The position numbers and the translations under genes were made by a program. Positions 28,354-40,117 of a DNA stretch of 64,000 nucleotides are shown here, piece after piece; the stretch's first letter is position 1, and every line of letters starts with the position of its first letter. The DNA is taken from the NCBI GenBank assembly GCA_034008185.1, contig CM067108.1:248001-312000 (forward strand), given 5' to 3'. The notes below the pieces were generated by a model. It did no database searches. It saw only the letters and a program-made list of their open reading frames with translations, and had not been told where the DNA came from. The DNA comes from Gorsachius magnificus (Eukaryota; Chordata; Aves; Pelecaniformes; Ardeidae).

Positions 28354-29138
28354 TCATAGAATCATAGATTCACAGAATCGTTTGGGTTGGAAAAGCCCTT
28401 TAAGCTCCCCCAGCCCAACCGTTCCCCTACCCCTGCCATCCCACCACCAAACCCTGGCCCTCAGCACCGCCTCTGCCCGGCTGTTAAATCCCCCCCAGGG
28501 GTGGGGACTGACCCCTTCCCCAGGCAGCCCCTTCCAGCGCCTGACAGCCCTTTGGGGAAGGAATTGTTCCCCATGGCCAACCTCCCCCTGCCCTGGCACA
28601 ACTTGAGGCCGGTGCCCCCGTCCCATCGCCCCTTCCCTGGGAGCAGAGCCTGACTCCCCCCCGGCTCCCCCCTCCTCTCAGGCGTGGTTGTAGGGAGCGA
28701 TGAGGGCTCCCCTCAGCCTCCTCTGCTCCAGGCTGAACCCCCCCAGCTCCCCCAGCCGCTCCCCAGCAGCCTGGGGCTCCAGACCCCTCCCCAGCTCCGC
28801 TGCCCTTCTCTGGACACGCTCCAGCCCCCCCAGGTCCTTCAGGGAGGGTGGGGCCCAACCCTGACCCCAGCATTCGAGGGGCGGCTTCCCCAGTGCCCAG
28901 CACAGGGGCACGGTCCCTGCCCTGCTCCTGCTGGCCACACCGCTCCTGATACAAGCCAGGATGCCCTTGGCCCTCTTGGCCACCTGGGCACCCTGCTGGC
29001 TCGTGTTGAGTTGGCCGTTGACCAACACCCCCAGGGCCTTTTCCACCAGGCAGCTTTCCAGCCCCTCTGCCCCACGCCTGGAGCGCTGCGTGGGGTTGTG
29101 GTGACCCCAGGGCAGGACCTGGCCCTTGGCCTGCAGAA
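28354..29138 (-). mobile_element. CR1 LINE, ~780 bp of 3' end
   Basis: Opens with the reversed octamer tail (ATAGAATCATAGATTCACAG) and GGTTGGAAAAGCCC. It passes the reverse complement of TTCAGCCTGGAGCAGAGGAG and ends in the CAGGACCTGGCCCTTGGCCT block near the RT C-terminus. Confidence 0.92.
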
Positions 29139-32100
29139 GATTAAGCAGGATCGAAACCAGAAAGCATGTGTAGGGCGTCAGATGCTTCTCAGAAATATGG
29201 GACTGGCCTTCAGGATAAATCTTACAAACCCCAGGCATAAAAGTAACCAAAAAACCACAAAAATCATGGGATGACTCAACAGTTTAGGCTGGCGGGGACA
29301 TCTGGAGGTGCCCATCTGGAGGTAGAGCGGGTTGCTCGGTGTTGCGTAGGGCTCTACACCAACACAGTGATAACTTCATATCCCGGACCTAAAAACTTCT
29401 CTGAGATGGACCGCCTTGGATTGATGAAGCCCACAGAGGAGTCTGGAACAAAGAACACCAAAAATGGGAACCTGTTACAAAGACATAAATTTATTTCCTG
29501 CTCCTTCCCTTGACAGCTGCAAGTAGCCCTGGGCCTACACAGAGTAAATATGTCCTTTAATAAAGGAAGAAGCTTTGGATGTTGCCTGAAGTGCTTGGAT
29601 CTCGTTACCCATCATCCGCCATCCAAAGCACCCAACTCATCCCCCTTAATTCCCATACTTATGAGAGTTGCCCGCGACCGACAGATTATTTTTCATTATG
29701 CATCATTAGTTACGGGATTTACAGAAGAGCCAATGGGACAATGAAGAGCATTGTTCCAAACACCCAAATCCTTCAGAGGGAGCGAGCGTCTTTTGTTTGC
29801 TTCCGGGATATCGGCAATAATTAAGACGCGAGCGGTCTGGGAAGGTTAACCCCATTGGGAAACGCAGCTCGCTGCCTATCCGAGGTTGTTCGTTAGGGTG
29901 ATGGAAACGATAGAGACACCTCCCACCCCAGCTCCATCGTCTAGCCCATCGCTTTATGCGGGGCAAACGCAAGCTGAAGTCAATTAGGACTGGGTGTAAA
30001 GGGGTGAAAATTAATTCCCATCCATGCTGCTGGCCTAGTAGGGGAGCAGAGAGCGGCCATGGATCCCTGTGGCCTCGGCACAGCTAAGAGCATCGCGAGG
30101 GCATTAAGCCCTGGTTTAAACGGGGAGCACATCTACGGGGAGGTGAGCGGCTGTAGCTCTTCTCCGTGCCTGGAAGAGCGGGCGCATCCCCTGGGGAAGA
30201 CAACCACTCCCCATCCCCAGCTCTTCCCACTCGCCCAAGGCACGCAGGAGGTTTTTTTTTTTCCGAGCTACGACGCTGCAGGCAGAGCCGTTTTTATAGG
30301 GCAGGGGGTTGAGAAAAACCAGAAAGCGACTCCAACCTCCCTTTGCAAGCGCTCAGCATCCCCCCCGCCCCCGCCGCCTCCCCGCCTTCCAGCTTTCTCC
30401 CCGCCCCAAAAGGAACCGCTTCCACATATGCTGCGGTCTGGCAGCCGCCCAACCACACTCATTAAGCGAGAGCTACTGCTCCCATAAATCAAAGAGTTGG
30501 CAGCTTGTTTAATGCAGGGAGCCGGGCTATGTTTAGCTGTCGAGCTCCCAGAAATAGCATCTGTTCCCAGGTACAGACCGCCGGGCTGGGAGATGCCCGT
30601 GGGACTGGCAGCATCCTTTCGGGCTGGATTCGCACCTCCCGCCGTCCTCAAAATATTTCGGATGCCGAAACTGATACCGCGCTACAAAAACGGCGGCGGG
30701 GCCACGGGTGCAACCAGCTGCCAACAAAAAAGCTGCGAGTTCCCCCCCCCCCATTCAAGCAGAGTGGCCCCGGGCTGGGTTTTTCCAGCATCATCAAAAC
30801 TCCCACTTTCGGGCTGCAAATCTCAACGATTTTCTGCTCCAACGGAAGGAAATAAAAAAGAATAACGATAAAAAAAAAAAAAAGCGCCACATACTAAATT
30901 GACAGAGGGAATTAAATCCCTGCTGAGGCAAAACACCACTGCACAGCACCCGGGGGGGAGGCGACGAGAGAGCAAACATCCCGCAGCCGGTTTATCCGGC
31001 TTGCTAAATCATGGAAAGGGGCTCGGACCACACCTTAAAGCCAACGGGAAGCGGCATTCCTGAGGAACGTTGCTTTTTTTTTTTTATTCTTAGCCACGTT
31101 TCTGGCCCAAACCCATGAACGCTGCATGTACCTTTATAACAAAAATGGTGACCCAGATTCCCGGCGCCCTCACGCGCTTTCCCTTGCACGTAGGAGAGAA
31201 GAGGCAACACCCCACGGTGCAGAAACCCAGGGATTATTTTTTTTCCCCCCCATTTCTCGCCGCAGCGTCAGGTTGTTGCAGATCGGGACGCTGTTAACGG
31301 CCGTTGCAATTATTGCTTTCTCTTTCCTGGGCTTATTGCCCAACTCCGATGGTGAGGAGCAATATTCGCCCCTGCCACCACGAGGTCTTTCATGCTCTGT
31401 GTATACGAATGCAGAATAAACCTGGGCGATGCCTCCAGCAGAGCCGCCCAGCGTGTGCTCAGTGCACCAGAAAGCTCCTCAAATAGCTGAACTCTTTTAT
31501 TTCGGCGCTGCTGAGAGAGGGAGGGGAGATAAAAGCACCCGGGCTGTGGTTAACCCCCGGGGCAATTTCTGCTTGCTCAGCATTTCTCTTGGCCCTCCAG
31601 GAGCTTCCAGGCTCAGCACCGTGTGGGCATGGCCCCCCCCTCTGCTTTTCTCAAGACGAGACATGGGCAAGCAGGTGAATTTCACAGCACAACTCAGCCT
31701 TCAACCCCTCTCCTTTATAAGTGCACGTCTGGAAAAGGAATTTGAAAGTATTTAAAAGCACATTTCAGCGGGTAGACGGTGGCCGGAGGATGGACCAAGC
31801 AGTGGGGAGAACACGCGCTGCCCTGCTCCTTTTGTAGCTTGAAAGCATAACTATGGAGTCACTGGAAGCAGGTTTTTCCATAAACCTCTTTATTTTGGCC
31901 AAATCTGAGGGCACAGCCCCGTTCTAGCCCGCAGCACTTGGTGTCACTTCCAAAAATCTGGTTCTGGTGCTCCTCACGCACAGATGCTGCAGCAAATTTA
32001 AAGGACTTGGCCTCCTCTTCCACCAAGCCCACCCATGCCCAGCGCCCCTCAACGGGCAAGTAGTTACCTCCGCTGCATTGACGGGGAATAAGGGCGCAAA

Positions 32101-34127
32101 GATGGGAAACATCTTCACTGCAGATGCTTGCGGCATGGTGGCCACCCCTGAGGTCCTTGGTGGGGTTTGCACTTGGCCGCTCCTGGAGCCAAGTCGGGGA
32201 GATGATGGGTCCTGCCTATTTTTCTGCCCATCTGTCAGTCTCCCCCAGCACTGAAATGCCTCTGACTGCAACAGGGAAGAGATCTGCTTCAAAAAAACCC
32301 ACTGTGGACGTCCAACCAAGCAGGAGATCCAGCTCGGAGGTCAGAGGAAAGCTCCTGGCTGGCGTGCCAGCTCTCCAGAGCTGCTCCACACCACCAGCCC
32401 TATCAGATGCCACGATATGGGGAATGTTTAGATATTTTGGGGGTACCCTACACGTTCTGCAAAGGGGGCTGCAGGATGCAACAGCTCCTGTGCTGCTGAA
32501 AACCCCCTTAAGCCCCAAAGCAGTGCAGGCTACGAAAGGCCAAGCGTGGCACATGGGTTTTAATCTAAGACTTAAAACTCTTCAGACCGAAACTCTGGCA
32601 TTTTCTTTTCCTCTCCAGCGAACAGTTAAGGGATGCGATGGCTGTTATCTCCACGGATTTGGATCTTCTGTACTCCTCACAGCTCCTGTCACCTCCTCCA
32701 GACAGGACAAACCTGCTGAAGTATAAACCAGCGACGAGGATTAACTGGCAAGCAAAGAGAAAGGCTTCCAGCAAGGGGGGCGGGGGGGGGAAGAGGAAAA
32801 ACTCGAACAAGATGCCAACTCTTCAGCACCGAGGCACCATCCAGCATCTTCCCCTCCCTGCTGCCAGATGGTTTTTGGCCATGTTGGCACCACGCCTCAG
32901 AAGCCTGCGATGGCTGATTTGCATCGGCTGATCCACCTCCCCGCTCCCATCTGTGCAAAGCCCTGGGGACCGGACTGGGTTTGCTGTAGCGTGCGTCCAG
33001 CACCGGCATGATAGGCCCCTCCTAGAGCAGCAAGATGCTTGCCAACCAAAATATGATTTGTTTGAGCCAAATTGCCTCGAAAACATACAATCCCCAGCCC
33101 AACTAGAGCTGCAGGACCTTGAACCTGGCAGGTCCTTCTTCTCGCACAGCTGAGCGCCGCTGGTCGAGGTCCTCCGGGCATTTCCCTTCCCTCTTTCATA
33201 ATCTGAATTGTTTATTTCTTTGGAGAGCATCAGCTGCTGGCAGACAGACAGTGAGCATGGGAACAGGCCAGAAAGGTCAAACCGTTTAATATCAACAAAT
33301 AACCAAAATGTCAGGGCAGGAACATGAGCTGTGGCTTTTGCTTTTCCTGTTGGCTTGCATCTCCCTAACCTTGAGTGCCCAGGTCTGCTTGACCCGCCTA
33401 GTTTTCACCCTGTTAACGACATCCTCACTGCTGTCACTAATTACTCGCAGCTTCAAAACTGTAGACCGCCAACAACTACAACCGGGGCTCAACAGTCATC
33501 TCTTCATGGGGCTGCCACCACTTAACGCAGACCAGGAGCTCACCCTGCTCCGAGACGTGGTTCACCATGAGGCCTATGAGACAACACAAAGCCATTGAGC
33601 TCCCTGGGACCATTCCGCATGCAGCCCAGTCAAATTAAACGCATCTCCCAGCTCCATACAGGCTACGTTTCTCAGCCTGATGCGGAGCATCCCCTACGGC
33701 GGTGAGGAGGACGAGCGATGCAGGTTCAGCCAACAAAGAAGGATGAATTCTTACTCACGTGCGCCCTGAGAAACAGAGCAGAAACAGAGCAGAAAGGAGC
33801 CAGCTCACTTAGGGAATGGAAAATTCACGGGGCAACGCTTCTGTTTAAGCTTTCAATTTAGGGTTTAATTCCCTCCTGATACACGGGAGGTGCTACGATG
33901 GAAAATTTGCTTATAGCAACAAACTGTGGTCTTATTCCCCTCCTCCTCCCCCCCCCAAAATCTTACTAGAAGGGATGGTTGACTTGGACATTTCTCTGAA
34001 GCCTGCCTGCACCCGAGTCCCCTTTGCATATTCAGTGGAAAGGACAAAATTTTAAGCTATAGTGGGCGATTCATTGCTCTGACAGCTTTACTGTACAACC
34101 TCACCCCACCACCACCACCACCACAAA
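29139..34127. other. Long unique intergenic stretch
   Basis: Nearly 5 kb free of recognisable CR1. It has CpG-containing patches around 29800-31000 and AT-rich patches elsewhere, with a CAC microsatellite at 34108-34124. A weak first-exon-like frame at 30059-30142 is noted under findings. No gene is identified. Confidence 0.5.
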
Positions 34128-34666
34128 GTCACAGAATCCCAGCATGGCCGGGGATGGAAGGGACCTCAGGAGATCACCCAGTGCCACCCCCCTGCTCAAG
34201 CAGGCTCACCCAGAGCAGGGGGCACAGGACAGCGGCCAGGCGGGGGTTGAAGATCTCCAGAGAAGGAGACTCCACAGCCCCCCTGGGCAGCCTGGGCCAG
34301 GGCTCGGGCACCCTCACAGTCAACAAGTTCTTCCTCACGTTCAACTGGAACCTCTTCTGCTTCAGGTTGTGCCCATTGCCCCTTGTCCTGGCGCTGGGCA
34401 CCACTGGGAAGAGTCTGGCTCCGTCCTGGTGACCCCCACCCTGGAGATATTTGTAGGTGTTGATGAGATCCCCTCTCAGCCTTCTCTTCTCCAGGCTGAA
34501 CAAGCCCAGCTCCCTCAGCCTTTCCTCCTAGGGGAGATGCTCCAGTCCCCCCATCATCCTTGTTGCCCTCCTCTGGACTCTCTCCAGGAGTTTCTCATCC
34601 TTCTTGAACTGGGGAGCCCAGAACTGGACGTAGAGCTCCAGGTGGGGTCTCACCAGGCAGAGCTGT
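34128..34666 (-). mobile_element. CR1 LINE 3' end (subfamily ending in TGGGATTCTG)
   Basis: Begins with reversed GTCACAGAATCCCAGCATGG and GGAAGGGACCTCAGGAGATC, passes the reverse complement of ACTTGGAGGGTGCCCGAGCC-type sequence, and ends TGGGGTCTCACCAGGCAGAG. It belongs to a different subfamily from the copy at 28354. Confidence 0.92.
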
Positions 34667-34771
34667 AGCCTGGAAGGGCCTGTCAGTGTTTAAAGCCATG
34701 CTAAGGACCCATGATGGTCCAGGAGATATATTTGGCGTCTTTGGGGGGAGGTGTCTTGCTTAAAACCAGCA

Positions 34772-34937
34772 CAGGCTGCCCAGGGGAGCTGTGGAGTCTC
34801 CTTCTCTGGAGATCTTCAGACCCTGCCTGGCCGCTGTCCTGTGCCCCCTGCTCTGGGTGAGCCTGCTTGAGCAGGGGGGTGGCACTGGGTGAGCTTCTGA
34901 GGGCCCTTCCAGCCCCTGAAATCCTGGGATTCTGTGA
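34772..34937 (+). mobile_element. CR1 LINE, terminal ~165 bp
   Basis: AGGCTGCCCAGGGGAGCTGT through GAGCCTGCTTGAGCAGGGGG to TGGGATTCTGTGA. Same subfamily as, and opposite strand to, the copy ending about 105 bp to the left. Confidence 0.9.
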
Positions 34938-35584
34938 AAGAAGGAGGAGAGCGTGGGAGCCCTTGCATCCTCGTATCCAGCAGCTGTTAATTGATCAGGT
35001 GCTCCGTTAAATGCAAGTGAACCTGCAATTATGGCCGCTGTTCCTCCAGCAAGGCCAGCCCTCGAATCCATAACAACCTGTCAGCTTTCCGAATGGAAAT
35101 CCTGGAAATTTTATTTTTATTTTATTTTTTTTTCCCAATACAAAATAACATTTCATTATTTCACTAAAAGGGTTTTAATTTCTTAGAATAATTGCCGCAG
35201 CAGCCCAGCCAAGAATTTTTTCCCTTTTTCTGTAACCTGAGCTGATGGAAAATTGCTTTCATTTAATTTAATTACAGCTGTGGAATAATGCATTAAATAT
35301 GCGCTCCCTTTGTGTTTACTCTTATAGTCAAGAGCTAGAATTAATTAGTCCTTAACTTTGAAAAATATCTGCAGCTCGCCACTGTGTAAACAGCACAAAC
35401 ACTTCAGCAACGACGTGTTGAGGGCTCAACCAGCCGCAATTTTTTCCTCCCCCTCCCTCCAAGGGAGGAAAAAAAATAATAATATCAAATATTCTCCTGC
35501 CTTAGAAGCGACCAAATCGAATACGGGCAGTGCAGTAGCACAGGCCCAGGGCTGCTCCCCTCCAGCCCACTGCGAAACTCCACC
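34938..35584. other. AT-rich unique DNA, possible regulatory element
   Basis: From about 35100 to 35350 the sequence is AT-rich and dense in TAATTA, ATGCAT, CAGCTG and AATTAG words with little repetition, a texture common in conserved vertebrate enhancers. Conservation cannot be tested here. Confidence 0.35.
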
Positions 35585-36411
35585 GCTGGAGAGGTGGGGT
35601 CATGTGAACCTCATGAGGTTCAACAAGGCCAAGGGCAAGGTCCTGCCCCTGGGTCGGGGCAACCCCTGGGATCATTCCAGGCTGCAGGATGAAGGGATGG
35701 AGAGCAGCCCTGCCGAGAGGGACTTGGGGGTCTGGTGGATGAAAAGCTGGCCATGAGCCGGCCATGGGCACTGGCAGCCCAGAAGGCCCAACCCTACCCT
35801 GGGCTGCATCAGGAGAAGGGTGACCAGTGGGGTGAGGTGGGGGTTTCTGCCCCTCTGCTCTGGGGAGACCTCCCCTGGAGCCCTGCGTCCAGCTCTGGAG
35901 ACCTCAGCACAAGGAGGACATGGACCTGTTGGAGCGGGGCCGGAGGAGGGCTACTAAAATGCTCCGAGGGCTGGAGCCCCTCACCTATGAGGCCAGGCTG
36001 GGAGAGTTGGAGATGTTCAGCCTGGAGAGGAGAAGGCTGCGGGCAGAGCTGAGTGCGGCCGGTCAGGGCTGAAAGGGCGCCTGGAGGAAAGACAGGGAGC
36101 ATCTTTTTAGCAGGGCCAGCTGTGACAGGCCAAGGGGTGACGGCTTTAAACTAAAGGAGGGGAAATTTAGACTGGCTATAGGGAAGAAAGTCTTTATGCT
36201 GAGGGTGGTGAAACCCTGGCAGGGGTTTCCCAGGGAGGTGGTGGAGGCCCCATCCCTGGGAACATCCAAGGCCAGGTTGGATGGGGCTGTGAGCAACCTG
36301 ATCTGGTTAAAGGTGTCCCTGCTCCCCACAGGGGGATTGGATGAGATGACCTCTACGGGTCCCTTCCAACCCAAAACATTCCATGATTTTATGAAAAAAA
36401 AAAAAAAAAAA
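35585..36411 (+). mobile_element. CR1 LINE 3' part with terminal A run
   Basis: Starts GCTGGAGAGGTGGGGTCATG, covers the ORF2 tail and 3' untranslated region, and ends CCATGATTTTATG followed by an A run of about 18 (36394-36411). An A tail is atypical for CR1, which normally ends in octamers. Confidence 0.92.
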
Positions 36412-37633
36412 ATCACTAGTCGGATACAGAAAAAGAATTTCTGGCTTTTTGAACAGATGTTTGTGGGTCCTTTCGTTGTCAACAAGATTAAGGAGGTTCT
36501 ACGTGCATCAAAACCCACGCCAGAAATAGCTACAAAGCTCAGAGACATCTTTTAAGGGAGACACCAACTCAACCCTATGCATGCGGGCTTGCACCGTGTC
36601 ACTGGCCCACACCAAGCGTTGGGTCATGGAAGTTGCTGTGCTAAAAAAAAAGCCAATGAGGCGTCACCTTGGAGGCCAAACCATGACCTTTCAGGCCGGG
36701 AAAATGAGATTTTGGAGGACGTGGGGACGTGGCTTCACCTCCCACATCTGTAGTAACGAGGCAATGAATCCAACGTTGGTCTTGGACACCCAGCCACATC
36801 GGGTGCCCATCCAAGACCGCCCAAAAGACAACCTTGCACCTAATCTCTCAGAGCTTTGCCCACTGACGGCGCTGCAGCCGTTAGATTAATTAATCTGAGG
36901 AAGTTTCCGTTTGCTCAGCACCGTGCCCAAAAGCGCACACTAGGCCTTCTTCTAGAAGCTGCTTTATTTGATGTCTTGAGCTTTTCACACCAAGTTGCTT
37001 GTCCCTTTGGGCAGCCCCAGCTCCATTAAAAGCCACTTTTTTCCCCTTTCAAGCTCACCTTGCTTTATCTTCCCAATTGTCAGGTCCTGCTGTGCTTTGC
37101 TCCAGCTTTTTGGAGGGCTTTTTTTTTACACCATATTTTCCCTTTTTTCCCGTTGATTAAGCAGATGGCATTTTCCCAGGCCGTCCCTCTCCAGCCATTT
37201 CTGTAAGCTACCATGTCACGTCGGTGTTTCTTCCTTGCATCGCTTCCAGGTTTGGTTTTTTTTTTTCAGTATCCTTCTAAAAATGCCACTTAGGTGCCAA
37301 ATGCAGCATTCGGTGCTCAGGCCGTAAAACCATCTCCCTCTTCTCATCCCTTCCTGCACACCACAGACAAGAGCTGTGCTTGTTATTCAGGTTTCTGAGA
37401 TTTTTAATTAATCCACAGCCCTTCCTCCAGTGCAGGAGGAGGTGAAAGGAGAAAGACAGCCTAAAAAACCCGTTTTCAGGAGAAATTGGCACTGCTTCGA
37501 ATACTGCCTCCACTTTGGCGCACACCAGGAACGTGAAACGCAGTCATATGTTATTGCTTAAGTACGTACAAATGTCTATAGATGTTTTCTATTCCTTCGC
37601 TGTGCAGTTTAGCCAAAGGCAACGTTGCGTTGC
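36412..37633. other. Unique intergenic DNA
   Basis: About 1.2 kb with no recognised gene, interspersed repeat or array. Confidence 0.5.
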
Positions 37634-38094
37634 TGGAACATGTCCAGAGAAGGGCAGCGGAGCTGGGGAGGGGTCTGGAGCCCCAGGCTGCTGGGGAGCG
37701 GCTGGGGGAGCTGGGGGGGTTCAGCCTGGAGCAGAGGAGGCTGAGGGGAGCCCTCATCGCTCCCTACAACCACGCGTGAGGGGGGAGCCGGGCGGGTGTT
37801 GGAGTCTTCTCCTTGGGAATGGGTGATAGGACGAGGGGAAACGGCCTCAAGTTGTGCCAGGGCAAGGTGAGGTTGGCCATGGGGAACAATTCCTTCCCCA
37901 AAGGGCTGTCAGGCACTGGAAGGGGCTGCCCAGGGAAGGGGTCAAGTCCCCACCCCTGGGGTGATTGAACAGCCGGGCAGAGGCGGTGCTGAGGGCCGGG
38001 GTTTGGGGGTGGGATTGGCAGGGGTAGGGGAACGGTTGGGCTGGGGGAGCTTAAAGGGCTTTTCCAACCTAAACAATTCCATGATTCTATGATT
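37634..38094 (+). mobile_element. CR1 LINE 3' end, ~460 bp
   Basis: GTCCAGAGAAGGGCAGCGGA at the left, the GCCGGGCAGAGGCGGTGCTG block, then CCTAAACAATTCCATGATTC at the right end. Confidence 0.92.
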
Positions 38095-38920
38095 AACAAG
38101 GGAAGCCAGATACTTACCTCTTCCAATTAAAATGCTCCTTTAGCCTAAAAAAACCCCCTTTGCGATTTGGAGACTGCTCCGCCACCGCCAGACGCGACCC
38201 ACAGGTCACTAAAAGAGCGGGGAAACACAACACGTTTTTTAACGCGTACTGTATTAACACAGCCCACAGACAATTTGGGGTTTTTTTCCCCCGTCACTGA
38301 CAATTTGCAGATGAACCAGCAGCTAGTGGGGGGGGTGTGTGTGTGTGGTTATTGCACAGGAGCCGCCTATGCAGCGCCTCGTTAATCTAATCAAAAGAGG
38401 AAACGGCAAAATACCTCCTCAAATGCATCTCGCCAACTAAAATAGCCCGAAGAGACTAACAGCCCCCAAAGGCTGAATACGCCAAAATAATTCTATAACA
38501 CTCAAAGCCCTGTTGGGTTCATTGCCCTAAGTTATTCGGAGGCAACCTCTCCGCCCCGTGGCAATGTGATGATTATTCTAAGTGCTGCTAATTGTGGCTT
38601 TGCAGAGGCCGCTAATTCAGTTGACTTCGAGGGCACCGTCAGCCGGGCTGGATTTCAAAGTGAAACGAAGACTTTTCTCCTTCTGAGCCCACGGGACAGT
38701 GTGCTACGTCTACGCCAGCAAGGCACACGAGGCAACAGAAGCAAGTCTGTAGAGCAAGAGACATAGACCGTGCTACAGGGTTTATTTCATGCTACTCTGA
38801 TTCACGGACTTGATGTCTATCAGTGCTGAGGAGCACATCTCCCGGTGGAGTTTCGCCTTGAGGGACCCTCTCTCCCACACTAGGAAAGGACACAAACCCA
38901 AGAAACTATGATGGTGTGAC
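38095..38920. other. Unique intergenic DNA
   Basis: Contains a short GT microsatellite at 38337-38347. No gene recognised. Confidence 0.5.
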
Positions 38921-40117
38921 AACAACAGTGGACAAGGGAAAACCAAGGGACATCACCTATCTGGATTTCTGCAAAGCCTTTGACATGGTCCCCCACAACA
39001 TCCTTCTCTCTAAATTGGAAAGCTATGGATTTGATGGGTGGACTGTTCGGTGGATAAGGAATTGGTCAGATGGTCGGATCCAGAGGGTAGTGGTCAACGG
39101 CTCAATGTCTGGATGGAGACCGGTGACGAGTGGTGTCTCTCAGGGGTCCGTACTGGGATCAGTGCTGTTTAATATCTCCATCAATGACATAGACAGCAAG
39201 ATTGAGCGCACCCTCAGCAAGTTTGCAGATGACACCAAGCTGAGTGGTGCGGCTGACACGCCTGAAGGAAGGGATGTCATCCAGAGAGACCTGGACAAGC
39301 TGGAGAGGTGGGGTCATGGGAACCTCATGAGGTTCAACAAGGCCAAGGGCAAGGTCCTGCCCCTGGGTTGGGGCAACCCCCGGGATCACTCCAGGCTGGG
39401 GGATGAAGGGATTGAGAGCAGCCCTGCCAAGAGGGACTTGGGGGTACTGATGGATGAAAAGCTGGACATGAGCCGGACATGGGTGCTGGCAGCCCAGAAG
39501 GCCAACCCTACGCTGGGCTGCATCAAGAGAAGTGTGGCCAGCAGGTCCAGGGAGGGGATTGTGCCCCTCTGCTCTGGGGAGACCTCCCCTGGAGCCCTGC
39601 GTCCAGCTCGGGAGCCCTCAGCACAAGAAGGACATGGACCTGTTGGAGCGGGGCCAGAGGAGGGCTACTAAAATGCTCCGAGGGCTGGAGCCCCTCTGCT
39701 CTGAGGCCAGGCTGGGAGAGTTGGGGGTGTTCAGCCTGGAGAGGAGAAGGCTGCGGGCAGAGCTGAGTGCGGCCGTTCAGGGCTGAAAGGGGGCCCATAG
39801 GAAAGGTGGGGACAAGCTTTTTAGCAGGGCCTGCTGTGACAGGCCAAGCGGTGATGGTTTTAAACAGAAGCAGGGGAGGTTTAGACTGGCTATAAGGAAG
39901 AAATTCTTTACGCTGAGGGTGGTGAAACCCTGGCAGGGGTTGCCCAGAGAGGGGGTGGAGGCCCCGTCCCTGGGAACATTCCAGGCCAGGTTGGACAGGG
40001 CTGTGAGCATCCTGATCTGGTTCAAGGTGTCCCTGCTCCCTGCAGGGGGGTTGGACTGGGTGACCTCTAGGTGTCCCTTCCAACCCAAAATATTCTAGGA
40101 TTCTATGATTCTGTGAT
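38921..40117 (+). mobile_element. CR1 LINE with readable reverse-transcriptase core
   Basis: Longest CR1 copy in the window. A frame to 39671 keeps reverse-transcriptase motif A ([11 protein letters not shown]), motif B ([14 protein letters not shown]) and the catalytic FADD box (residues ~103-106 counted from the Met at 38916), then runs into the ORF2 tail. It lacks the endonuclease domain and the finger region, so it is 5'-truncated and cannot be autonomous. The 3' end has the octamers ATTCTAGGATTCTATGATTC. Confidence 0.95.
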
